Origin: Branchinecta lynchi
Lineage: Eukaryota > Arthropoda > Branchiopoda > Anostraca > Branchinectidae
NCBI GenBank assembly: GCA_023053575.1
Contig: JAKZAP010000013.1
Coordinates: 19,625,689-19,689,688, forward strand
Direction of reading: 5' to 3'
DNA: 64,000 nt
The notes beneath the pieces are model-generated. The model worked only from the letters and a program-made list of their open reading frames with translations. It searched no databases and was not told the DNA's origin. Below are positions 12,930 through 23,952 of this stretch, in pieces; position 1 is the first letter of the stretch, and the number at the start of each line of letters is the position of its first letter. The translations under genes and the position numbers were made by a program.

Positions 12930-13104
12930 TACACTGTAAAAGGTTTTTCCGGATAAGGATTAAAGTTAACTGCAGTATTTGCTACTCGAATTATTCTTAT
13001 CTCTGTTGCAGATAAGATTAATACCAAATAGAGACAAGATGAATCTGAGTAGCAAATACTGCAGTTAACTTTAATCTTTATACGGAGAAACTTTGTACAG
13101 TGTA
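12930..13104. mobile_element. Small hairpin MITE nested in the family Y element (copy 1)
   Basis: The ends are TACACTGTA and TACAGTGTA, with long inner inverted arms AAAGTTAACTGCAGTATTTG and its complement. The whole unit is nearly one hairpin. A second copy is at 38916-39076. Confidence 0.75.
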
Positions 13105-14109
13105 TGTTCCGTTCCGAGGTAAACTTAATGGTTCCATGTCAAGTCCGGGCCGGATCCGATACTTGTGGGGGGAGTCGTAGGCACCGGAATTTTCGCGAAA
13201 CGCTTAGCGTCGAGGGATCGGGATGGAATTTGGTGGAAAGAACAAACACAAGCCCTAGATAGGTTCGTGACAGAATTAGACCATATCGGGGCTCTTTGAG
13301 GGGAGTTGGAGGGGGTTTCCCATAATTCCGGAAATCGCGAGTAAGGATGCTTCATGATGTGCTAAGGACAATGAAACTTGGCAGGCATATTAGTAACCCA
13401 ACTAAATAGACATAAGGACATGACACAATGCCCTAGGAAAGCTTCCGTTTCTTGACCCGACCATTTAGGGGAGAGAAATCCGGAAATTACTGACTAAAAA
13501 CCAAACGAACGGACCGAATGGGATGCAATTTTGACAGTACCGATTTTATGAGACCTAGTTTGTTTTTTACGGTTCAGACCGGATTCGGCCAGCGCAGGAG
13601 GGGGATGAACCGGAAATTTGCAGATATGCTTCGATTGGACTCAAACTTGAAGGACGAGAAGAAGAGATAATCAGAGATACGATGTCTATATGTCCTGGTC
13701 GTTTTGGCCATAGTGTGGGGAGTTGGAGGGGGAGTCCTGGAGATTTTGTGGCTCGCATGGGGGTCAAACGAGTCGAGGATTTGAATGAAACTTGAAGAGT
13801 AGAGAGACGATGTTCCATAGATGACATAATTCAGGGTCCGGACCGGATCTGAACACGGTGGGGGTACTGTAGTTTCGCGAAAAATACTCAGACTCCAGCG
13901 ATACTTAATAGCCGGTAAGAGAAGATGCTTTGGATAATCAGTTTATGTGTCCGGACCGGATTCGGCCGTGGTAGGTGGAGTTTGAGGGGGGGAACTACTG
14001 TGCCCTGCCAATTGCTCTATATGATCCGACGTGATGCCGGGAATGCTCAGACTCAAGTGAAACTAGATATCCTATTTCTAGTTCCGATCCTAAGAGGTTA
14101 GGGGGTATT

Positions 14110-14404
14110 CCCGATGAAAAATTTGTAGCCTACGTAGTATTATGGTAGTAGTACGAAAACGTCGCATGTAATATTATGTAATAGCAAGGAATACTATCAT
14201 TTAATGTGCCTCAGACTGGTCCAATTGGTAACCAGTAGCATCCTGTCTTGCCATAATAGCATCCAGTCTTGCTAATAGTAGCATATAGTAGTATGCAGTA
14301 ACACGGTAGCCTTGAAGTAGAAGCATGTAGTAGTATCGTTAGTACTGCATGCAACTTTTTCGTACTACTTCATAGTATTATTTTGAGATAAATTTTTCAT
14401 CGGG
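14110..14404. mobile_element. CCCGATGAAAAATTT-ended MITE, copy 1
   Basis: Perfect 15-bp inverted ends, CCCGATGAAAAATTT and AAATTTTTCATCGGG, enclose a TAGTA-rich interior. The flanks end and begin with TT, compatible with a 2-bp target duplication. A second copy lies beside exon C at 47566-47870. Confidence 0.8.
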
Positions 14405-14570
14405 TTTTGAGAGGTTCTCATCTACTTTCTTGCAACATCTACTTGTAACAAGTGCCATATGAGCTCGTAGCTTATGTTCTCTTTTCTGTCTCTCCCTTTA
14501 CTTCTCTTACGTTCGTCACAACTAAAACAAGAGCTACGAGCTCATATGGCACTTGTTACGAGTAGGCACG

Positions 14571-15974
14571 GCTCGGTTATGTCAATGATATATCTAGTGT
14601 TTGCTAGGTGTCTTCCCACCAAGTTTCATCTCGACCCTCCACTCATAGCGTTTTCCAATATTTCCGGTTCTCCCCTCCAGCTCCCCCCAAAAGTCACCGG
14701 ATCCGGTCCGGATTTTAAGTGGGTCGTCTGAGGCATGAGATCTTTCCAAATATCAAGTTTCATCGAGATCCGGTCACCCGTTCAAAAGTTATAAATACCT
14801 CAAGATTCCGGATTCCCCCTCCCTCCACTCCCCCGACAGTGCCCGAATCGGCTCGGTTATGTCAATGATGTATCTAGTGTTTGCTAGGTGTCTTCCCACC
14901 AAGTTTCATCTCGATCCCTCCACTCATAGCGTTTCCCAAGATTTCCGGTTGCCCCCTCCGGCTCCCCCAAAAGTCACCGGATCCGGTCCGGATCTTAAGT
15001 GGGTCGTCTGAGGCATGAGGTAGTTCCAAATATCAAGTTTCATCGAGATCCGGTCACCCGTTCAAAAGTTATAAATACCTCAAGATTCCGGATTCCCCCT
15101 CCCTCTACTCCCCCCACAGTACCCGAATCGGCTCGGTTATGTCAATGATGTATCTAGTGTTTGCTAGGTGTCTTCCCACCAAGTTTCATCTCGATCCCTC
15201 CACTCATAGCGTTTCCCAAGATTTCCGGTTGCCCCCTCCAGCTCCCCCCAAAAGTCACCGGATCCGGTCCAGATTTTAAGTGGGTCGTCTGAGGGATGAG
15301 GTCTTTCCAAATATCAAGTTCCATCGAGATCCGATCACCCGTTCAAAAGTGATAAATTACCTCAAGATTCCAGATTCCCCCTCCCTCTACTCCCCCCACA
15401 GTACCCGAATCGGCTCGGTTATGTCAATGATGTATCTAGTGTTTGCTAGGTGTCTTCCCACCAAGTTTCATCTCGATCCCTCCACTCATAGCGTTTCCCA
15501 AGATTTCCGGTTGCCCCCTCCAGCTCCCCCCAAAAGTCACCGGATCCGGTCCGGATTTTAAGTAGGTCGTCTGAGGCATGAGGTCTTTCCAAATATCAAG
15601 TTCCATCGAGATCCGATCACCCGTTCAAAAGTTATAAATACCTCAAGATTCCGGATTCCCTCTCCCTCCACTCCCCCTCACAGTGCCCGAATCGGCTCGG
15701 TTATGTCAACGATGTATCTAGCGTTTGTTAGGTGTCTTCCCACCAAGTTTCATCTCGATCCCTCCACTCATAGCGTTTCCCAAGATTTCCGGTTGCCCCC
15801 TCCAGCTCCCCCCAAAAGTCACCGGATCCGGTCCGGATTTTAAGTGGGTCGTCTGAGGCATGAGGTCGTTCCAAATATCAAGTTTCATCGAGATCCGATC
15901 ACCCGTTCAAAAGTTAAAAATACCTCAAGATTCCGGATTCCCCCTCCCTCCACTCCCCCCACGGTGCTCTGATC
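14571..15974 (+). repeat. Five tandem ~281-bp satellite units
   Basis: Units start with GCTCGGTTATGTCAATGA at 14571, 14851, 15131, 15413 and 15695, so the period is 280-282 bp. Each unit holds CACCAAGTTTCATCTCGATC, then CACCGGATCCGGTCCGGA, then AAGTTTCATCGAGATCCG. The copies differ by only a few percent. Open frames here are an effect of the repeat. Confidence 0.95.
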
Positions 15975-16170
15975 GGGGAAGTGACTATTTCCAACTTAAT
16001 CATTTGGGGTCCCTGATATGCCTGCCAAGTTTTATCATCCTAGCTTATGTGGAAGTGCCCGAACTAGCAAAACCTGGACAGACCGACAGACCGACAGACC
16101 GACAGACCGACGGACGGACAGAAATTGCGATCGCTATATGGCACTTGGCCGAAGGGCAAGTGCCATAAAA

Positions 16171-16778
16171 ATGCCCCAAAACGTAAGTGACGGGATACCT
16201 ATGACTTCGTAGGTTGTCCGTCCGTCCGTCTGTCTGATAACTCTCGAATGGATTGAAATATTTTGTTGAAAATTGGTGTGGTCAAAGTACATGTCAAAAC
16301 CGGAAAATTTGTCAAAAGTAAAAGTTTTATCTGAAGTTGATTAAATGTTCGATTGCGTGGTAAGAAAACACGCTGAATCCTACATGACAAACGTTGTCTA
16401 CCCGGACATGTAGCTACCGGGAATCCAGCCAAAACCGGAAAATCTGGAAAATCTCAAAACCGGAAAATCTTGTTAAAAGTTTTATCTTAGGTTGATTAGA
16501 GGTTCAATATGGGACTAAGGAAATACGCTGAATTAGTTTTTGAGGTTTAGATTTTTGCCGGACAAGGCAAATATGACGAAAGTATAGTACTTTAATGCTG
16601 AATCCATACCTGAACTTGTTTTTTTTTTAACAGATGATTAGCCATTGGCCTTAATCTGTTTCTGACTTTTAATAGTAAAAATGTTCAAGTAGTCCGGCAA
16701 AGATCGGATAACTACAAGACCCAATTGTCTGCATTAAATATTACATTTTGGATCCCATCGAAACCTTTGGTCTTGTTG
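16171..16778 (+). mobile_element. GGGATCCC-ended satellite element, copy 2 (family X)
   Basis: It starts at CCCCAAAACGTAAGTGACGG right after the end of the family Y element and ends TTTTGGATCCCATCGAAACC. It is a short copy with two or three diverged monomers and a GTCCGTCCGTCTGTC tract. The exact junction with family Y suggests insertion at or near its end. Confidence 0.65.
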
Positions 16779-17189
16779 CTATGGAGGCCTAAGACATGAG
16801 GCGTATTCAAGCGTTCAGCAACGCCTATCTGAAAATCAGGCATTTTACGTAGACACTATGAAGAAGAAGCCAGAAATCCCGAAAGAAAACTGTCATTCGA
16901 GCTTTAGCGATTATATTACCCGCTCAAGTTATCTACCGGGAAAGTCTGGAGAACTCGTCTTTTATGGGCGTGTCCGAACATGGATCAGCCTGAAAGATGA
17001 TCTTTCATTTCGCCTGATAAAGGATTCCGTCAAGAGTGACGTAATGCGAGATGACTATCTCTCTCACCCACATGGCCGGTGCTTTTTTGTAGATTAACTT
17101 ATAGTTTTAATGGTGATATGCTGTTGGGCAATCTATTAACTGAATAATCCGTCTGAACTAAATAAGATCTGATCGGGCCCGCGCAAATT

Positions 17190-17870
17190 CTGATCCATCT
17201 TAAAGTAGATAAGAAGACCTGAATTACGGATCGTTATGAGCATGTCAAACAAAAGCAGAGACAACTAGATAGCGTCCTTACCGTTTGAACTGATCAAGGT
17301 TTAACCGGGTCTACATAAACATGTGAAATCCTCCAATCCATTGAAGTAGATACGAAGACCTAAACTAGGGATCGTTATGATCCCAAGCAGAAGCGAAGGA
17401 AAATAGAGACATCGTTCATTTGCCCTTCCGTCTGAACTGAGTATCGTTCGCCCAAGCGCGCAGAAAACTCCGATCCATCTTTTAGTAGATATTATTCAAC
17501 TAGGTAGCCTATCGTCGTTAGGATCTCATAAATAAGTGAACGAAATCTAGTTACCGCATGCCAGTATTTCAAGTCTTATTTTTTCGCGTTGCGGAAAAGA
17601 TTCGCGTTTTTTTAGCACCAAGCTTTATCCGGTCCGCGCAAGCGTATGGAACATTCCAATCCATCTTAAAGTAGATACGAAGAAAAAAACTAGGGATCTT
17701 TATGACTATCTGAAACAGAAGCGAGGGGAAAATTAAGCCATCGTTTTGTAATAAAACGACCCATGCCATCATAGTATTAAACGGCTCACTGAATCTTCCG
17801 GCTGAAACTGGGCCAATGCTAGAACGGACTTTATCTCTTGCAAGAATTTTCAACGTCTCATTGGACCATC
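17190..17870. repeat. Diverged tandem repeat with TCCATCTTAAAGTAGATA motif
   Basis: The GATCCATCTTAAAGTAGATA-like motif followed by GAAGACCTAAACTAGGGATC recurs near 17192, 17335, 17478 and 17660, at 140-180 bp spacing. The repeats are old and contain no gene. Confidence 0.6.
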
Positions 17871-17929
17871 TGCATTTTTAAATAAAGCCCTAAAATTTTT
17901 TTTTCACCTCCGATGAAAGCTTTTGCGAC

Positions 17930-19330
17930 ACAGGAGCAAACCCTGAAACCACGGAACAGAAAAAGCTCTATCTGGAGCAGATGTGAAGCCGATTAAACCC
18001 CTCAAACGACACCTGAACAATGAAACCATACTTGAACACACCATGGAGAATGCATTTACAGACATGGCCACGGAGATCATTCTTCTCCTGAGTGTGACGT
18101 TTTCAAAATAGGGATGTTCGTTTCTGGAGGTTTGCACATGCAGACTCCAAGAGAAAAAGCTATATAAGAGTTGAACTTGAGACCTCATGGGAAATCTGGG
18201 ACCAGCTGCCCATGAACGGGAGGGGGGGGGGGGGTCGGGACCCATCAAAATGCGTATTTACACCTTTTTTCCTCAAGTATACGAGCTTAGAGTTTGATTC
18301 CAGTGACGGGTCAACACATTTTTCATAGGCAATTTTGGACTTGCCCATGAACGGGGAGAGTGGTTCAACTCTCCCGGTCCCTATGATCCTAAGGGACAAA
18401 GGAATTTCATCGCCTTATCTTCACTTCTTCTCAAATTAAAAACATTAAAAAATGAGCAATCTGGGCCCAATTGCCCCTGAACCAAGTCGGGGTGGGGTTT
18501 GGGACCCGCAACAAGTAAAAAGAGACCCCAATGCTCAAAATCCTACCAAGTTTCAACTTGATACCTGTCGATTCCTGGCAAGGGTAACGAACTTCACTCC
18601 TGGGCAATCTGGGCCCAGTTGCCCATGAACGGTGTGGGTATATGGGAGGTGCACCTTTAAAAGCAATCTCCCAGTCCTAGGAGCTACACGTGCAAGAAAT
18701 TTCATCGTCCTATGTCCAGTTCTGGTCAAGTTATGAACATTATTCACTGGGCAATCTGGGCCCATTTGCCCCTGAACCGGTTGGGTGTGGGGGTGGGGCC
18801 CCATAAAGGCACAACTAGACCCCAATCTCCACAAGTGTACCGAGTTTGAACTTGATACTTGCACTCGTTCACGAGTTATGAGCTCCACAAAATATGGTGA
18901 AAACCGAAAACCGAAAGCTGCTACAGCGCTCGCAATAGTGGAACATAGATTGTTCCAAGGAACACTCCACTAAAAAGCACACTTCATTCAAATCTTGTAC
19001 AGCGCTGGCTGGATCGTATTGAAATTTCTTCTAGATATACGATTGGGCTTAACTGGTTAAAAAGTATTCCAGAAGAAGGGTTGATTGGAGACATTTGTTC
19101 ATTTCTAAAACTGTTCGGTACTGAAATAATGACAGATGCAAAATGGAGCAAAAATCATAGCTTGGAAACACTATTTCGTATTTGGATCGGGTTTTCTGTA
19201 GGCAATGTTAACGGAAGTCATACAGATAGGGTTGATACTTGGTACTCTTCATCCTTTAAAGCACAACTCTTACTAGAACAGATCTCTTCGCGATGAAATG
19301 GCTCAGAAATATTGGTTTTCGAACATACCA
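17930..19330 (+). repeat. Dispersed repeat (family R1) with an internal insertion
   Basis: The segments 17990-18160 and 18979-19330 match 45650-45940 and 46325-46490. Relative to that second copy, 18161-18978 is an insertion. Confidence 0.75.
18161..18978. mobile_element. Insertion with repeated GGGCAATCTGGGCCCA monomers, flanked by AAAAAGC
   Basis: AAAAAGC stands directly before (18154-18160) and at the end (18972-18978), while the empty copy at 45.8 kb has it once, so it behaves as a 7-bp target duplication. The insert holds about four monomers of ~135-150 bp with GGGCAATCTGGGCCCA, CCCATGAACGG and AAGTTTCAACTTGATACC. There is no ORF. Confidence 0.6.
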
Positions 19331-21179
19331 TTACTTTCCGCGTGAAATTTAGCCATTTTCCTGTTATCACTTATCGACTCCAGTCAGCCTTCCGGTTCTC
19401 TGATGCGGCGGCTGGGCGCAAAAATTTGAAAACTGAACCGCGCCGAACTTAAAAAGTGGGAAAACTAAGCCAAAGAAATTAAGTCCAATACAGAAGATAG
19501 GCTTGATGGCCTACTCTGTCTTCCAAAATGCTAAACAACAAATATAAGCTTCTCATGTACTTTTATCTGAAGCAGTTGTCCGCAGACTTTGCAGCTTCCG
19601 GCTAAGTTTCTATTGCGAGACTGACAAAACTCGGCTGAGCCAGAAAAGCGCTAATGCAGCGTTTACAAGTACAGGAAAACTTGAACAGAAACCGATCTTG
19701 GGGACAAGATTATGTTTAGACGCAGAGGGAAAACAAAAAAATTCTTCAAACCAGAAAATCTGGCAAAAATAAATTCACTAGCCAAAAAAAATCCTGCTCT
19801 CAAAAGCTAGCTAGACTTTTGTTTTGTCTTTTTACCAGCGCCGCCGACGAGATCCCTTTCAAGTAGACCAGAATTCCTTTCATAATGAAAGGATTCTCGT
19901 CCCGCTAGACTTTTTTCTAGTCGTCTTCACAAACGGAATCCTTTCGAGTCAACCGAAATCCTTTCTACTCGACGGGCTTTCTTGTCTGTGTAAACGTTAC
20001 GTAATCAGTTATTGCTATAAAACGAAATACTGGCGAAAGGCGGGGAGGAATTTCAGAAGCTTACAAATCCATAACAGAGCTTAAAAGCAATAGAAAAGAC
20101 ACATAATTAGCAAGATTGGTCCTTTCAAAGACTTTGTTGAATCTTGATATTCTTTAATGATTATAGGAACGCGGGGACCAAAATCATTTGGGATCCCAAC
20201 TAATTGCCAAACGAACTCCAAATCTTTCGAACTTTAACTCTAAATCAAAGACAACTCTAAATGCACCGTTTCTGCTTCTTGAGAACAAAGGTTAATAGGC
20301 TCTTTTTAGTCCACCGACCCATTTGCCATTTCCTCACCGCTGGTCACTCATATCCTTCAGCGACCTCGAAATGTACCATCAGTAGTAACAGTAGGTTACA
20401 GCACGTAGCCCGTAGGAAAAACAACAGCCCAGCAAGTACAGAGCACTTGTTCAATAAGAATATGTTTATCCAGTCCAAAGTACCGACGCAATTTCATCGT
20501 AGATCCCGTCATCAAGTTTCCCAAGTTCCAATAATGTTCACTTCAATAAAGTATGGCTTTATTTGCAGATGTTTTTGGGCTGGTGCAAATCATGTTTTCT
20601 GACATATCTTTCGTAATAAAATTTACATTTCTTTGTACTGGAGCGATTGAAAAGAATTCACGCTTAAAATTAATGACGATTCTTGACTGTGATGTATACG
20701 AAGGTTCCTATTATTAATGGCTGCTTACTATTACTCAACTACGGCTCTTGATAGCAGTAGTGGTCAACTGGCAAAAGAGTCATGCTAATCCTGTATTACT
20801 TTAATGTCGTGAGTTAGGCCAGCATAGGAACGGATAATTACGGGCACAGTAACACAGTTCATTTACTGACAGACAGTAAGATAAGTGAAACAAGTGACAA
20901 CCGGAAAGGTAGTTATGTTTGATTGTGTTCTATGGCTGTGTTTTTCCTTTTTTGGGGTTCCTTTTTTTACTCCATCTTTACCATTTTGGTGTTACAATAG
21001 GTAAATAAATATATATATATAAAATGCAACAAACTTGTGTTTCTCGCTTATGAGAGATAATATTTGTGTTGTTGTGCTCTCCCAGACTGAGAAAACCGAA
21101 CTCTGTGACGTAAGTTTTTCTCCATAGACGAATTTTGGGGCAATCTACTCAATAGGTTAAAAAGACGAAAAGGGTTGAG
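19331..21179. other. Gene-free stretch with clustered ATCCTTTC motifs
   Basis: No supported gene. Between 19850 and 19980 the string CCTTTC preceded by ATC or ATT occurs four times, one copy forming the palindrome CCTTTCATAATGAAAGG. A retroposon-like (TA)n tail follows at 21000-21025. Confidence 0.4.
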
Positions 21180-21550
21180 CCAGTCATACTCAAATCTCAA
21201 TTTTGGGTCATAGTGCTCCAGTTTTAGGGTATGCCCCAAAGTACGAGCACCGGTGCGTTGGGGCACCATGCCCCGGAGTATGGGCGGGTAAATTACCCCC
21301 CATGAAATCTCTTTAAGCACTTAGTTCTGATTTTCAGTTCAAACTTTTACTAGGATTTATAATGTGAGCCCTGGTTCGAGTCCTAGACTTCTACTTTCAG
21401 TTCAACAATTTGCTTCTGGTTCACTTGTCATGCTACAAGTCCTTTGTATACAGCGCTATCAATGTAATATACATTACTAGGGGGAGGCGGTACTCTGCCC
21501 TCCTTACTTACGGGCATGGGCATGCATGCCCTTGTGCTGGAGCAATGTGC
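21180..21550. mobile_element. Diverged relative of the left-edge foldback element
   Basis: AGTCATACTCAAATCTCAAT, then GGGGCACCATGCCCC and GGGCATGGGCATGCATGCCC, mirror the arms of the 1-806 element. The copy is incomplete and the inner inverted arms are not clear. A GGTTCGAGTCC box near 21370 may be a tRNA or SINE remnant. Confidence 0.55.
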
Positions 21551-21560
21551 CAAAAGGATT

Positions 21561-21937
21561 AAAGGACCCCTCGCACTTTTTACTATTCAACTTATAGTAT
21601 TTTAAAATATTTGAATACTTTAAAACTAGGATGTGCCTTCAACAAATAACCCAGTGTTATGGCTGATTTAGGCTATTTCCGAGATACGTTGACTTATAGT
21701 GAAAATAGGGAAACAATTTACATAACCGTTTTTTCTGATGGAAAAACTACTCGCAGACAACCGTGGACAGCGTGAATATACATCGAAGGTAGCGAAACAC
21801 TGCAAGTGCGAATATCAGCGTGGTTCTGTTAGAGGGATTAGAATTTACCGTGCGAAATTGGGGTTTCTGGGTTTAGAAATAACTGGAGTGATTATGGAAG
21901 TATGTTGCGTTAATATTATAGGTAAGACATGTCCTTC
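21561..21937. repeat. Dispersed repeat with AAAGGACC ends, copy 1
   Basis: It matches 31490-31833 over its length (TATTTTAAAATATTTGAATA, TTTTTTCTGATGGAAAAACT, GAGTGATTATGGAAGTA). The outer ends AAAGGACC and a diverged GTCCTT may be short inverted repeats. There is no coding potential. Confidence 0.7.
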
Positions 21938-23179
21938 AAAGATACGTGTGTGGCTGGATTGATCCAAGCGAAATATCTACTTTTCGGTACTTGCTTGATA
22001 GCTACTTTTTCCGAAGCCTTACGTCGGAAATTTAATGTTCGCCCGCTGAACGGAAAGGATCATTCAGCTGAAACTAATTCATGCGACCAATTACTGTCCG
22101 GCAGCTGTAAGTAATACGGACTGGTCGACGTAATCATAATCATCGGCAAAATGCAGCTGAGCAAGAGACAACGTTTATGCATTAACTAAAAAATGTTCTT
22201 GGCTACCATTAGCCACGCTTCTTCGTGCTACTTTGGGATTCAGAAACAGTGATAAAGAGCTAGACTTGCGAGACAGATCAGATCAATCTTAGTCTATCAA
22301 ATTAGGGGGGGGGGCCTCAGGAACATTCCTATAATTTGGTTCAGAAGTAGAGCCGACAGGTAAAAAGGAAAACGTCGGAAATAGCACTGGCTAACGACTG
22401 AGGGTAATTATCCCAAATCGCATTTTACAGCGTACGAGACAGCGTATGCATCTTCGCATATGCTGTCCTGTTGTGGGATCCTATCGTTGGATCGTTGGTA
22501 GGACGGTAAGCAATATATTTAGCAGCTTTGGAAGGGTTTTGTGTTCTAGTTCTTTTTTTTGTCGTTGTTATTGTACTTTTTTTTTTTTTTTTTTTCATTA
22601 TTAGGTTAATTTGTTAAAAATTAGTTTCGTATGCTTTTTGTATGGTGTTATGTCTTTCTGTATATTACTTTTTCCTTTTATTGTATTTATACTCCATCTT
22701 TCTCTTTGTGGGTGTATGATGGGTCATAAATAAATTATTATTATTATATTATTATTATGCAAGCAAATATTTCTTCAGCCCAAGACGATTGGGAATCATA
22801 ATTAAGAAATATCTCAAAACTGATAAGTCAGCTAGGATATATCTGAGCGATGTTTCGGCCATTCTTGGCATGGGTCCTATCATGCAGTAGCTGGAACACA
22901 AAGAACCTGGTTCTTCGACATAGGTTCGAACTATGCAGGTTGCAGATTGCAATTCCGAACTCACCTTTTGTTTCATGCAAACCCAATCTCTACAGTGAAG
23001 CTACTGTAGAGGTAACGATAAGATTTCACGCACATCGTTCTACGCACGCTGTAAACAAATTCCGAGCAAGAAATAAACGAAGATACTCAATACAGACTGG
23101 TATTTAAAAAATGCCGTTTCCAAGATATGCTGTTAATGACTGTTACTCATGAAGGAATCCTGGCGTTGAGGCAATATAC
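21938..23179. other. Gene-free stretch with a retroposon-like tail
   Basis: A T-rich run, TCCATCTTTCTCTTTGTGGG and (TTA)n at 22560-22760 look like a plus-strand retroposon 3' end. A diverged hammerhead-like repeat copy is at 22825-22887. Nothing else is recognisable. Confidence 0.45.
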
Positions 23180-23952
23180 AAGAAGAACAAAGATTTCGAT
23201 GAGATCCCAAAAATCTAATACTCAATACAGAAAATTGGGTCTGTCTTCGCCAAATCCAGTCTTCGCCAGACTGTTAAAATCTAGAAACAGATTAAGGCCA
23301 AACAGCTAATCATCGGAGAAAACCAAGTTCAGATATGGATTCAGCATGTGTGTTTACCCCTATAAGACATCGATTCAGACCAAACTAATATTTCCGCCAA
23401 ATTTCCAGTTTGGGCCGAATTCCGGGCGAACTGCTTGTCCGGCAAAAAATGAAGCTTAAAAAGCGGACCTCCTTTCCCTATATCGAACACCTAATCAACT
23501 TCAAAACTCTAACTCATGACAAATTCCCCGTTCAGCCAGATTCCAGGTGAACTACATGTCCGGGTAGAAAATGACTTTCAAATAATTGTTCAGCATGTCT
23601 TCTTACCCTTAAACTGAACATATCAGCTTTTATTGAAATCAGCTTCAAATAAAATTACTTGTCCGACGAGAAAATGGTTGTCATCACCGTGTTCATCATG
23701 TCGTCTTACCTCTTAATCGACTATCTCATTAGATGTTTGAAAATATTTTGTTTACTCTATGATCTGAACCCCCACCCCAAAATGTATGGCTACAGAGCCC
23801 ATCTAGAACTCGACCTTTTCCTTGACCCAAAGGATCCTCACACCAAGTCTCACCAAACTATCTCATTCCCTTTGAGAGTTATCGTGCTGAAAGACGGACG
23901 GACAGCCTTTTCAATGTCATAGGTATCCCTCCACTTACGTTTTGGGATCTCA
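23180..23952 (-). mobile_element. GGGATCCC-ended satellite element, copy 3 (family X)
   Basis: A reverse-oriented copy: AAAGATTTCGATGAGATCCC at its low-coordinate end, AGGTATCCCTCCACTTACG and TTTTGGGATCTC at the other. The internal monomers have TTCCGGGCGAACTGCTTGTC and ATGTCTTCTTACCC. Confidence 0.7.

Larger units (their letters stand above)
11568..16170. mobile_element. Giant 4.6-kb foldback satellite element (family Y)
   Basis: Both ends carry the same inverted sequence: TTTTATGGCAC at the left, GTGCCATAAAA at the right, each followed inward by CTTCGGCCAAGTGCCA and a GTCCGTCCGTCGGTCTGTC tract. The left arm has monomers with GATGAAACTTGGCAGG and GGATCGG. The right arm has the same monomers inverted, including five near-identical tandem units. 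The centre holds nested MITEs and a small hairpin at 14449-14560. I see no transposase. A partial relative lies at 59612-61225. Confidence 0.75.

Noticed and set aside
14474..16168. Series of ORFs with repeated LPTKFHLDP-like peptide
   Set aside because: They arise from the 281-bp satellite units. The frames shift between units and no start or splice pattern is kept.
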